From: Candidatus Omnitrophota bacterium
GTDB taxonomy: Bacteria > Omnitrophota > Gorgyraeia > Duberdicusellales > 4484-171
NCBI GenBank assembly: GCA_023818995.1
Contig: JAMWDA010000044.1
Span: 1-10,883, forward strand
Direction of reading: 5' to 3'
DNA: 10,883 bases
The translations under genes and the position numbers were made by a program. This document shows positions 1 through 7,521 of this stretch, piece by piece (position 1 is the first letter of the stretch; each line of letters opens with the position of its first letter). Below the pieces are notes generated by a model that had not been told where the DNA came from, searched no databases, and was given only the letters and a program-made list of their open reading frames with translations.

Positions 1-860
1 TATGTCTGGCCTAAAAAAGCCGGCTCTAAAAATCTTATCATCTGGCGGTGAAGATAAGGGCCTAAAAGAATGGCCAAAAATATTACAATTGAGATCCCCC
101 AAAACCATTGCCTTAAAAAGAAGGCTAAAGCTATGAATACCGCTGAAACCACTACACCATAGAAAATATTCATTGCCAGATACTGCCTGGCAAGTTTAAT
201 ATCCATTAAGCGATATTTGATGATGGCGTAGGCTACTAAAGATAGAGAGATTAAAATTGGAATGAAACCCAATGGGTAAGACTCAATACCGTAATTGACG
301 AGAAAATCGAAGGAAGCAAAGGTATAAATGATTAATCCTACAAACAAATATTTTATTTGATTACCTTTTATGCCCTTCCACTCTATTTGTCTACCAGCTA
401 AAAATAAAGTAGATAGACAATGAATGGCGATAATTGTTAAGTAGGTAAGATATATTGGGTGAAGATAACCGGCCTTAGGATAATATCCCCAGAAATAAGT
501 GTAATAGTTATTGATATAAGCTTTGCTTGACCATAAAATAATTAGGAAAATAAAAGCAATCGCATAATAGAAATAAACCCACCTTTTGCTTTTATCTAAA
601 TAGGAAATATAAAAATGAAAAAATGAGGCGGGTATAAAAATAATTCCTGAATAACCAATTTTGACAAGTATATCTGCTAATGATTCATTTTTTATATTGA
701 ATAATATAAACCAACTAAATTGCCACCAAAAGGTAGTTAAACTATTCAACATAAAAACGGATCTAACAGAAAATTTTTCTTTACTTTTAAATAATACTAT
801 TGCACCCAAAGAAAAGAAAGAAAATGCACTTAATAAAGGAGGAATTGAGTAAGGACTCAT
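1..860 (-). CDS. Membrane sensor, probable histidine kinase N-terminal 7TM region (3' end cut by window edge)
   Basis: An open frame runs from ATG at 860 to the window edge, giving 286 residues without a stop. It is almost wholly membrane-embedded, with hydrophobic stretches near residues 9-24, 41-56, 66-87, 93-110, 134-155, 170-188, 196-214, 231-249 and 252-268. The segment around 183-221 (DFL, NYGI, YPLG, then AYAIIKYRLMDI) is typical of the seven-TM sensor region of membrane histidine kinases. Two further helices follow, ending FLEPAF, as in kinases of this type before the cytoplasmic part. The catalytic HisKA/HATPase region, or a GGDEF or other output, would lie beyond base 1 and cannot be seen. 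An SD-like AGAGG (868-872) sits 7 bases before the ATG. The gene starts 12 bases after the response regulator stop at 873, so the two are probably co-transcribed and form a signalling pair. The sensor assignment is firm; the kinase identity is inferred from the N-terminal region. Confidence 0.72.
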   Translation of the reverse strand, partial: MSPYSIPPLLSAFSFFSLGAIVLFKSKEKFSVRSVFMLNSLTTFWWQFSWFILFNIKNESLADILVKIGYSGIIFIPASFFHFYISYLDKSKRWVYFYYAIAFIFLIILWSSKAYINNYYTYFWGYYPKAGYLHPIYLTYLTIIAIHCLSTLFLAGRQIEWKGIKGNQIKYLFVGLIIYTFASFDFLVNYGIESYPLGFIPILISLSLVAYAIIKYRLMDIKLARQYLAMNIFYGVVVSAVFIALAFFLRQWFWGISIVIFLAILLGPYLHRQMIRFLEPAFLGQT

Positions 861-872
861 TTGGTATCCTCT

Positions 873-1748
873 TTAGAATTTAGTAATTTTCTGCTCATCT
901 TCACAAATAGAGAAAGCTATTTCACGAATGAAATTTGGTATTACAGTTAAAATGCCGGTTCTGGTGTCAGCGAAAGTTAATCTCTGCCAACCTTCTCCTA
1001 AAAATGCTCCTGTCTTCTTATTATAATAACGGAATACAAGAACAAAACTACACTGCTTAATTTCTCTTGTAGTCATTCTAATTTCAACTACATCGTACAG
1101 CGTTGTCTCTTGAACAAAACGATGATAGAGACTGTGAGTAATCATTTTTATATGCTTATTCTTCTGCATCTCTTCCTCGAAATTTGGATGTATCGTCAAA
1201 ATAGATTCTCTTATCTCCCCTTGCCAAGTTATGTAGGTTGTAAAATAAGTATTACCCATAAGATTGGTATCTTTAAGGAGAACTGTCCTTTCTATTGAAA
1301 AATATTTTTTAGGCAATTTGATTGGTATCTTTTCTATTTCCTTTTCTTCTACCTTAAGTAACTTTGCCTCTCTACCTTCTAAACAATTTTTCACTGTTTC
1401 TAAAAAAGTATTCGTCTCAAAAGGCTTAAGCACAAAATTACTTATTCCCAGAGAAACACTTTCTTTTGGCACATCATCATCCGCATATCCTGTAATAACC
1501 ATAAATTCACTTTTTGGGCTTCCTTGTTTATTTTGATAATCCTTTATACTTTTAATAGTTTCTATACCATTAAACTCAGGCATTCTACTATCCACTATTA
1601 TTAAATCGAAATTATCTTTCTTGGCTATTTCAATAGCCTTTAAACTATTATCTACAGGAGTGACATCGTAGCCCTCCCTTTTTAATAAATTTTCTAAACT
1701 CTTTAAAATTTGTTTATCATCATCTACTACTAAAATTTTCTTTGACAT
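873..1748 (-). CDS. Response regulator with C-terminal hot-dog thioesterase-like domain
   Basis: The protein has 291 residues. The N-terminal half (about 2-125) is a complete receiver: acidic pair D9/D10, phosphoacceptor D53 (LIIVDSRMP), T86 (VITG) and K108 (FVLKPF). A linker rich in E and K (about 126-145) leads to a domain (about 147-282) that is neither DNA-binding nor a known cyclase. It carries DTNLMGN at 160-166, then WQGEIRE at 175-181, and later FVLVFRYY and GEGWQRL. This pattern matches my knowledge of hot-dog thioesterases of the 4HBT superfamily, closest to enediyne-type enzymes (CalE7/DynE7), which carry a TNLVGN...RWQGRCRE motif. The Asn and Arg considered important there appear to be present (N162 or N166, R180). 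Whether it hydrolyses an acyl thioester or only binds an acyl ligand is unknown. ATG 1748 is chosen over GTG 1757 because a GGGGGTG ribosome site lies 6 bases before it. The membrane sensor gene follows after 12 bases. Confidence 0.85.
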   Translation of the reverse strand: MSKKILVVDDDKQILKSLENLLKREGYDVTPVDNSLKAIEIAKKDNFDLIIVDSRMPEFNGIETIKSIKDYQNKQGSPKSEFMVITGYADDDVPKESVSLGISNFVLKPFETNTFLETVKNCLEGREAKLLKVEEKEIEKIPIKLPKKYFSIERTVLLKDTNLMGNTYFTTYITWQGEIRESILTIHPNFEEEMQKNKHIKMITHSLYHRFVQETTLYDVVEIRMTTREIKQCSFVLVFRYYNKKTGAFLGEGWQRLTFADTRTGILTVIPNFIREIAFSICEDEQKITKF

Positions 1749-1754
1749 CTCTCC

Positions 1755-1761
1755 CACCCCC
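1755..1761 (-). promoter_or_regulatory. Ribosome binding site deciding the start of the response regulator-thioesterase gene
   Basis: The minus strand reads GGGGGTG six bases before ATG 1748. It can pair with the anti-Shine-Dalgarno core using one G-U pair. The in-frame GTG at 1757 lies inside this site, so it is unlikely to be the true start. Confidence 0.55.
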
Positions 1762-1779
1762 TTAAAAACTCTGCTTTCT

Positions 1780-1817
1780 CCTGGATTATTCAGGCATCCT
1801 CTTTTACGTCGAAAGGA
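1780..1817 (-). other. Two small tandem hairpins in the leader of the response regulator gene
   Basis: Read on the minus strand, bases 1817-1797 can fold as a 6-bp stem (TCCTTT against AAGAGGA, with one G-U pair) around a 9-base loop. Two bases later, 1794-1780 folds as CCTGAA against TTCAGG-like sequence, a 6-bp stem with one G-U pair and a 3-base loop. They lie between the smc stop and the ribosome site in a 169-base spacer. Neither stem is followed by a run of T, so they do not look like terminators. I recognise no riboswitch class. The stems are short and could be chance. Confidence 0.25.
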
Positions 1818-1917
1818 AAGGGATTAAAGTGATTTTCTTAGCCTCCCCATCTACTTAAAATAACCTCTTACCCTCTTGGCAATTTTATTAAACAAAATAT
1901 CTACCTAATAATTAAAT

Positions 1918-4900
1918 CTATCCTACAACCTCTTTTTCAGCAAATTTAACCGATACTAATTGGGAGATACCCTTTTCTTGCATCGTAACACCATAGAGAA
2001 TATCTGCTCTACTCATTGTTCTTTTGTTGTGGGTAATTACGATAAACTGGGCGGTAGGAGAGAATTCTTTTAAAAGCTGATTAAATCTTTCCACATTAGC
2101 TTCATCCAAAGGTGCATCTATCTCATCAAGAACGCATAATGGTGATGGTTTAAATTTAAATATAGAAAATATCAATGCTATTGCTGTTAAAGCTTTCTCC
2201 CCTCCGGAAAGAAGAGAAACATTTTGAAGTTTTTTGCCCGGTGGCTGAACCTCTATCTCTACTCCTGATTCTAAAACATTGTCTTTATCCAAAAGTATAA
2301 GTTCAGCTCTTCCTCCACCAAAAAGTAATCTAAAATATTTCTTGAATTCTTCCTCTATCTTACTAAACGCCTCTAAAAAAGTTTCTTTAGCACTCTTATT
2401 TATTTTATATATTGCTTTTTTAAGGCTATCTTGGGAAACAATTAAGTCTTCTTTTTGAGAAATAAGAAACTTATATCGGCTATTCAACTCTTCAAACTCT
2501 TCAATCGCTACAAGATTAACTTCTCCTAAAGAATCTAATTTTTTCTTAAGATTATCTCTCTCTTTCTCTATATCTTCGTAGGGTTCTTGGGGTAAATTCT
2601 CATTGGCTTCAATAAATTCTACATTATACACTTGCTTTAAATAATCCTTTATCTTCGCTCTTTCAAAATCTAATTTTTGTGTCTCTAACTTACTATTGTA
2701 TATATCTGTCATTAAATTTTCTAATTCTTTCTTCATAATCTCTATTGTTTTAGATAAATCTGACCCCTCTCTTTCAAGAAAACTTATCCTTTCTTCCATA
2801 ATTTTCTTATCCTCGGTGAAGGAGTTCGTTCGTTCTTTCTCACTATTTATACTTTCATCTAAAGACTCTATTTCCTCTTCTAATGCCTTTTTACGACTTA
2901 AATTAATTTCCTTTTCTTTATCTTTAGAAGATATCATATCTAAAATGCTTTTTCTTTCTTCTTCTAAAATGGCTATCTTAGATAAAATTGATTCTTTATG
3001 TTCTCTCAAAGATTTAACATCTGCCTCCTTTTTTGCAATCTCTATCTCTAATCTCTTTACCTCTTCGGAAGAGAACACTAATTTACTCTGTGCTTTTTCT
3101 AAATTATTCTTGGCTAACTCTAATTTGCCTACTATCTCTTGTAACTCTTTCTCTTGATTAGCTTTTTTATTTTCATTATCTTCTATCTCCCCTAAACAAT
3201 CCTGAAGTTCTTTCTCTGTCAATATTGCTTCTTCTTTTAATCGTTCTATCTCTTCGTTAACAATTTGTTCCTCCTGTTTTTTTTCTACCAAAACTCTATC
3301 CTTTTCTGTAATAGTAGTATCTTCTTTACCTACTTCTTCGCTTAATTTTAATTTATTTTCTTTACTTTCTTTAATTTTAATTTGAAGATTATTTATTTCT
3401 ACATTTAGTTCTTCTATCCTTCTAATTAGCTCCTCTTCGGGAAGAGATATTATTTTCGCCTCTACCTCCGCTCTATAGATTAATTTGTCATCGAGCTTAT
3501 CCTCTTTAAAATCTATATCTTTTAAAGATGCAATCAGTTTGTTTATCTGAGTTGGCTTTTGATCGAAAATAACTGTAACTTTTTTCGTTAAAGGAAATTC
3601 TTCGTATTTAATCTTTAAATCTTTAAGAAACTCTAAATACGAATTTAATTCTACCAAGGTTTTCTCTCTATCCAAAAGTTGCTTATTTAAATCTTCTATA
3701 AGGAGTTCTAAATCTTTTAACCTGTTACTTAGTTCCCCCCTATTTTTATTCAAGCAAGAAAGTTCATCGTTAATTTTAGTTATTTCTTCCTTGAGAAGGG
3801 ATAAAACTTTTTGTCGCTGATTTAAGAACTCATCTATCCTTCCTTTATCTAAAAGCAATCTTTTTTTCCTTGCCAAAAGATTGTTCAAATGTGTAACTAT
3901 GCTAACTTGTTTATTATTTATTTTTATTTTTTCTTCTTCCAAATGTAAAATATTATTTTTTTCTAACTCAATAGTTCTTTTAGCTTCTTCAATTAAGGTG
4001 ATATTTTTGTTCTTTAACTCATTACAGCTAATAATCCCTTCTTCTAATTCCCTTATATTATTATCTGCAGAAACGATAAATTTATTTTCCTCTTCTACCT
4101 TTTGATTATAAGAATTAACCCTCCCTCTCATATCTTGAAGAGAGTTATCCATATCTATTAAATAACTATCTATCTCCTCTATTCTCTTACGATTTATCCT
4201 TATATGGTTGATATAATTTTCTATGCGGGAGTTTATAGTAATAATTTGAGAATTAGTGTCTTCTAACTTCTTTCTCGTGATATTAATCTCATCATAAATA
4301 GATTGTCGTTTTTTAATCGCCTCAGCTATCTTACATTCCTTATCTTCCTCCTCTTTCTTAAGAAGATTAATTTTATCAAGCACACTATTAATATTATTCT
4401 GTAATTCCTGCATTTTTATAGATGCTATTTTTTTTTCTACAGAAACCAGCTCTTCCTGTAACTTTTTATACTTATTGGCTTTCTCCACCTGTCTTTCTAA
4501 ATAACTTATTTGACGTTTAACTTCGGAGATAATATCATCAACTCTAAGAAGATTCTCTTCTGTTTCTTGAAGTTTCTTTAATGTCTCTTTTTTCTTCTCT
4601 TTATATTTTATTATTCCCGAAGCTTCATCAAAAATTAATCTTTTCTCTTCAGGCTTATAACTAAGAAGCGCTTCTACTTTCCCCTGTTCTATAAAAGAGT
4701 AAGAGTATTCTCCTATCCCCGTTCCCATAAATAGCTCCTCTATATCTTTCAATCTAACAGCATTTTTGTTTATTAAATACTCGCTATCTCCTGAACGATA
4801 CAATCTTCTGGTTATCTCCACCTCCTTATAATCTATAGGTAAGTAGTTATCCTCGTTAGAAAAAGTAAGCGTTACCTCTGTATAGTTAAGAGGGGGATGG

Positions 4901-5112
4901 TTTTCTGTTCCATTAAAGATGACATCCTCCATCTTTGAGCCTCGTAAAGATTTAGGACTCTGTTCTCCTAAAGCCCATTTTATAGCATCAAAAATATTGC
5001 TCTTACCACAACCATTTGGACCGACTACCACGGTTATTCCCGGATCAAATGTAAGAATTGTTTTCTGAGGGAAAGATTTAAACCCAAAGAGTTCTAAAGA
5101 TTTCAAATACAT
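1918..5112 (-). CDS. smc: Chromosome segregation/condensation ATPase SMC with a reduced hinge
   Basis: SMC forms ring-shaped dimers that, with ScpA and ScpB, organise and help segregate the chromosome; its ABC-type head is built from both ends of the chain. The N-terminal head half has Walker A GPNGCGKS (31-38), then ALGEQSPKSLRG, and the Q-loop SFIEQGKVE (Q143). The C-terminal half has the signature LSGGEK (968-973), Walker B CVLDEIDAPLD (D996, E997) and the H-loop ITHNK (H1028). Two long charged coiled coils lie between (about 170-490 and 560-855), close to normal arm length. The protein is 1064 residues, against about 1150-1200 usual, and the shortfall falls in the centre: no canonical hinge is visible, only a non-coiled segment of about 60 residues. 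There is no CxxC zinc hook, so it is not Rad50/SbcC. It starts 18 bases after the etfA stop without a clear ribosome site, suggesting co-transcription. No scpA or scpB is in the window. Confidence 0.95.
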   Translation of the reverse strand: MYLKSLELFGFKSFPQKTILTFDPGITVVVGPNGCGKSNIFDAIKWALGEQSPKSLRGSKMEDVIFNGTENHPPLNYTEVTLTFSNEDNYLPIDYKEVEITRRLYRSGDSEYLINKNAVRLKDIEELFMGTGIGEYSYSFIEQGKVEALLSYKPEEKRLIFDEASGIIKYKEKKKETLKKLQETEENLLRVDDIISEVKRQISYLERQVEKANKYKKLQEELVSVEKKIASIKMQELQNNINSVLDKINLLKKEEEDKECKIAEAIKKRQSIYDEINITRKKLEDTNSQIITINSRIENYINHIRINRKRIEEIDSYLIDMDNSLQDMRGRVNSYNQKVEEENKFIVSADNNIRELEEGIISCNELKNKNITLIEEAKRTIELEKNNILHLEEEKIKINNKQVSIVTHLNNLLARKKRLLLDKGRIDEFLNQRQKVLSLLKEEITKINDELSCLNKNRGELSNRLKDLELLIEDLNKQLLDREKTLVELNSYLEFLKDLKIKYEEFPLTKKVTVIFDQKPTQINKLIASLKDIDFKEDKLDDKLIYRAEVEAKIISLPEEELIRRIEELNVEINNLQIKIKESKENKLKLSEEVGKEDTTITEKDRVLVEKKQEEQIVNEEIERLKEEAILTEKELQDCLGEIEDNENKKANQEKELQEIVGKLELAKNNLEKAQSKLVFSSEEVKRLEIEIAKKEADVKSLREHKESILSKIAILEEERKSILDMISSKDKEKEINLSRKKALEEEIESLDESINSEKERTNSFTEDKKIMEERISFLEREGSDLSKTIEIMKKELENLMTDIYNSKLETQKLDFERAKIKDYLKQVYNVEFIEANENLPQEPYEDIEKERDNLKKKLDSLGEVNLVAIEEFEELNSRYKFLISQKEDLIVSQDSLKKAIYKINKSAKETFLEAFSKIEEEFKKYFRLLFGGGRAELILLDKDNVLESGVEIEVQPPGKKLQNVSLLSGGEKALTAIALIFSIFKFKPSPLCVLDEIDAPLDEANVERFNQLLKEFSPTAQFIVITHNKRTMSRADILYGVTMQEKGISQLVSVKFAEKEVVG
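3433..3630 (-). other. Segment encoding the miniature SMC hinge region
   Basis: These codons cover SMC residues about 495-560. They interrupt the coiled coil with a stretch containing YEEFP, KKVTVIFDQKP and, later, YRAEVEAKIISLP. Prolines and alternating hydrophobic residues suggest short beta strands and helices rather than coil. The YEEF portion resembles the YEGF commonly seen just before the SMC hinge. The usual hinge landmarks that follow (a G-x-x-x-D-L-I stretch, a YE-x-A-I-E-x-A-L-G stretch, IVVE, and conserved glycines) are absent. Confidence 0.6.
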
Positions 5113-5130
5113 TTCTAAATAATAAGAATA

Positions 5131-6342
5131 CTAACTTGTAGGAGAGTTTAATTTCTTCAACTCTTTAATAAGGGCTGGTATAACTTTAAATAAATCTCCC
5201 ACTATCCCAAAATTAGCTACTTTAAAAATAGGAGCTTGTGGATCCTTGTTTATAGCTACAATTATCTTGGAAGATTGCATTCCTACCAGATGTTGAATTT
5301 GCCCGGAGATACCACAGGCAATATAAATCTTGGGAGCCACTGTTCTACCTGTCTGACCTACCTGATGAGAATACGCTATCCAACCGCTATCTACTGCCGC
5401 TCGGGAAGCTCCTACACCTGCATTCAATACAGATGCTAATTCTCTAATCAATTCAAAATTCTTACCTTCTCCTAATCCTCTTCCTCCTGAAACAATTATA
5501 TCGGCATCAGCTAAGTTTACCGTGTAAACTTCCTCTTTAAAAAATTCAATAAATTTTACCCTTTTGTCAATAAATTGCCCATCTAACTCTTCTATTATAA
5601 TCTCGCCTTTACGAGATTCATCTAAAGCTAACTCTTTCATTACTTTGTGTCTTACCGTAGCCATCTGCGGTCGATAATCAGTAGTAACTATCTGAGCCAT
5701 AATGTTCCCTCCGAAGGCAGGGCGAGTTTGAATAAGCAGCCTCTTTTCTTTATCTATATCAAGCCCTGTACAATCAGCAGTAAGTCCTGTTCTTATATTA
5801 ACCGCTATCCTTGAAACTAACGACCTACCCATAGTGGTAGCACCAGCAATAAATATTTCTGGTTTATACTTACGAATTAGATGGGAAATAACATTAGCGT
5901 AGTTTTCGGCAATAAAATTTTTTAGTTCAGGTTTATCTACTACAATTACCTTATCCGCTCCCTTATAGATAAGAGTATTCGCCTTATCTTTTATATTATA
6001 ACCCAAAAATACACCTACAACCTTACAATCTAACTGGGTAACTAAATCTTTAGCTTTACCTAAGAGTTCAAAGGAAACACCAGCAATATTTTGATCCTCC
6101 TGTTCAATAAAAACCCAAACATCCTTATACTCTCCTGTTTCTAATTTTACTATCTTGGGTTTAGAAATAACTATCGCCTCAAACTTACAAGCATCTTTAC
6201 AAGCTCCACAGAGATTACATTTTTCTAAATCAATTACTGCTATCTTATTAACTAAACTGATCGCAGAAAATGGACAAACCTTAATACACAAACCACAGCC
6301 TATGCACTTTTTCTTTATAACTTTTATCAATTCTTGGCTCAT
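5131..6342 (-). CDS. etfA: Electron transfer flavoprotein alpha subunit with N-terminal 2x[4Fe-4S] ferredoxin domain
   Basis: The alpha subunit binds FAD and, with EtfB, passes electrons between flavin dehydrogenases and other carriers in the cytoplasm. Residues 1-60 form a bacterial-type ferredoxin with two full CxxCxxCxxxC motifs (C13, C16, C19, C23 and C42, C45, C48, C52). The ETF N-terminal domain follows (about 73-240), then the FAD domain (about 275-400) with SGGRGLGEG (285-293), GASRAAVDSGW (311-321) and QVGQTGRTVAP. The C terminus KDPQAPIF...ADFGIVGD-like (here VANFGIVGD) is characteristic. Ferredoxin-fused EtfA occurs in anaerobes, for example CarE of the Acetobacterium caffeyl-CoA reductase, where the ETF takes part in flavin-based electron bifurcation. 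The fusion suggests direct exchange with ferredoxin or another iron-sulfur partner. Its ATG overlaps the etfB stop by 4 bases (ATGA), indicating translational coupling. No dehydrogenase partner is encoded nearby. Confidence 0.95.
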   Translation of the reverse strand: MSQELIKVIKKKCIGCGLCIKVCPFSAISLVNKIAVIDLEKCNLCGACKDACKFEAIVISKPKIVKLETGEYKDVWVFIEQEDQNIAGVSFELLGKAKDLVTQLDCKVVGVFLGYNIKDKANTLIYKGADKVIVVDKPELKNFIAENYANVISHLIRKYKPEIFIAGATTMGRSLVSRIAVNIRTGLTADCTGLDIDKEKRLLIQTRPAFGGNIMAQIVTTDYRPQMATVRHKVMKELALDESRKGEIIIEELDGQFIDKRVKFIEFFKEEVYTVNLADADIIVSGGRGLGEGKNFELIRELASVLNAGVGASRAAVDSGWIAYSHQVGQTGRTVAPKIYIACGISGQIQHLVGMQSSKIIVAINKDPQAPIFKVANFGIVGDLFKVIPALIKELKKLNSPTS

Positions 6343-7127
6343 AACAAATATTTCTTTAACTCTACCACTAATTTACCAGCTACCTCTTGGGGTTCACCTT
6401 GAAAAATTACCCCCCTTTGGCGAGGAGGAGGAGTAAATATTTTTACCACTTGTGTAGGAGAACCCTTAAGACCTACCTCATCTTCTTTTAATTCCAAATC
6501 TTTAATTGTCCATATGGGAATATGTGCTGATTTAGCTTTCAGTTTACCTCTTAAAGAAGGCATCCTTGGTTCATTTATCTCTTTTACCACGGTAAGTAAA
6601 GCGGGTAACTGTAATTCTAAAACTTCGTAACCATCCTCCAATAATCTCTCTACTCTTATAATTCTTTTTTCTAAAGATACCTCCTCTATTTTCTTAACAT
6701 AGGTTGCCTGAGGAAAATTAAGGTGTGCTGCTATTCCCGGACCAACCTGTGCGGTGTCTCCATCGGAAGCTTGTTTACCACAAATAACTAAATCTACTTC
6801 ACCAATTTTTTCTATGGCTTTAGCTAGAACTAAACTTGTTGCCCATGTATCTGAACCAGCAAAAGCTTTATCGCAAAGATGTATCCCCTCATCTACACCC
6901 AAAGAGAGAGCTTCTCTTAAAGCACTATCCGCTTGGGGTGGTCCCATAGTTAAAACTATCGTTCTATATGAATATTTCTCTTTTAGTCTTACCCCTTCCT
7001 CTATAGCATACATATCAAAAGGATTAATAATAGAAGCCACTCCTTCACGAATAAGAGTGTTAGTCTCTGGATTTATCTTTACCTCAGTAGTTTCCGGAAC
7101 CTGTTTAATACAAATTACTACCTTCAT
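6339..7127 (-). CDS. etfB: Electron transfer flavoprotein beta subunit
   Basis: This is the partner of EtfA; the beta subunit carries AMP in ordinary ETFs or a second, bifurcating FAD in the FixA-like and clostridial groups. Its 262 residues match family length. Visible landmarks are MKVVICIKQVPET (1-13), NPFDMYAIEEGVRLKE (35-50), GKQASDGDTAQVGP (117-130), the loop that holds the beta-subunit nucleotide, and RMPSLRGKLKAK (188-199) with SPTQVVKIFTPP (223-234) near the C terminus. The DGDTAQVGP loop together with the ferredoxin-fused alpha subunit is compatible with a bifurcating ETF, but motif reading alone cannot prove it. The gene starts 3 bases after the receiver-only response regulator stop and overlaps etfA by 4 bases. 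It therefore sits inside the operon begun by the promoter at 7522-7550. Confidence 0.95.
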   Translation of the reverse strand: MKVVICIKQVPETTEVKINPETNTLIREGVASIINPFDMYAIEEGVRLKEKYSYRTIVLTMGPPQADSALREALSLGVDEGIHLCDKAFAGSDTWATSLVLAKAIEKIGEVDLVICGKQASDGDTAQVGPGIAAHLNFPQATYVKKIEEVSLEKRIIRVERLLEDGYEVLELQLPALLTVVKEINEPRMPSLRGKLKAKSAHIPIWTIKDLELKEDEVGLKGSPTQVVKIFTPPPRQRGVIFQGEPQEVAGKLVVELKKYLL

Positions 7128-7130
7128 CTT

Positions 7131-7511
7131 TCAGCCATTTATTAACTCGTTAACTGTTTTTAACAATTCCTGCGAGGTAACGGGTTTAGCAAGAATATGG
7201 TGTTTACCGCGAATTTTATCTGATACTCCCTCTTCTTTTTTTACCAAAAGCCCAGTTAAAAACATTATAGGAATATTTACCGTTGTTAGATCTTGAGAAA
7301 GAGCAGCGGCAATTTCCCCTCCTTTCATATCCGGCATAACTATGTCAAGGATAATCAGGTCTGGTTTATAATTATTAGCTATCTCTATTGCATCTTTACC
7401 TTTATTTGCTATAAGCACATCATAATTTGCCCTTCTCAAGATGTTACCTATATAGAGCAACATATCTTCCTCATCATCCACCACTAATATCTTTTTAGGA
7501 AACTTATCCAT
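7131..7511 (-). CDS. Receiver-only (CheY-like) response regulator
   Basis: This 126-residue protein is a single receiver domain without an output domain. It has the acidic pair D12/D13 (ILVVDDEED), phosphoacceptor D56 (LIILDIVMPDMKGGE), the switch threonine T86 (FLTG) and the conserved lysine K109 (LAKPV). The receiver is therefore fully equipped for phosphorylation by a histidine kinase. Proteins of this type signal by binding other proteins or serve as intermediates in phosphorelays; the partner here is not evident. It is the first gene after the promoter at 7522-7550 and is followed after 3 bases by etfB, so its production is likely tied to the ETF and SMC genes. No ribosome site precedes the ATG, and the predicted transcript start lies only a few bases upstream, which suggests leaderless translation. 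CheY itself is a less likely identity, since no chemotaxis genes are seen. Confidence 0.93.
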   Translation of the reverse strand: MDKFPKKILVVDDEEDMLLYIGNILRRANYDVLIANKGKDAIEIANNYKPDLIILDIVMPDMKGGEIAAALSQDLTTVNIPIMFLTGLLVKKEEGVSDKIRGKHHILAKPVTSQELLKTVNELING

Positions 7512-7521
7512 AATATTTTTT

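Noticed and set aside
661..852. Plus-strand open frame of 63 codons
   Set aside because: It lies opposite the membrane sensor gene, whose minus-strand frame is open for 286 codons with clear transmembrane pattern. The plus frame has no recognisable protein features.
1749..1917. Riboswitch (c-di-GMP, fluoride or preQ1 type) in the spacer
   Set aside because: None of the conserved cores I know for these classes is present; only short generic stems are seen.
2696..3157. Plus-strand open frame of 153 codons
   Set aside because: It is the complement of the SMC coiled coil. The serine- and leucine-rich composition is what antisense of Glu/Lys-rich coil codons gives.
1918..5112. SbcC/Rad50-type ATPase instead of SMC
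   Set aside because: The Walker A context (GPNGCGKSNIFDAIKWALGEQ) and the C-terminal SGGEKALTAIAL and LDEIDAPLD are SMC-specific, and there is no CxxC zinc hook.
6754..7296. Plus-strand open frame of 180 codons
   Set aside because: It lies opposite etfB and the receiver gene, both of which have clear family motifs. The plus frame is a shadow without recognisable domains.
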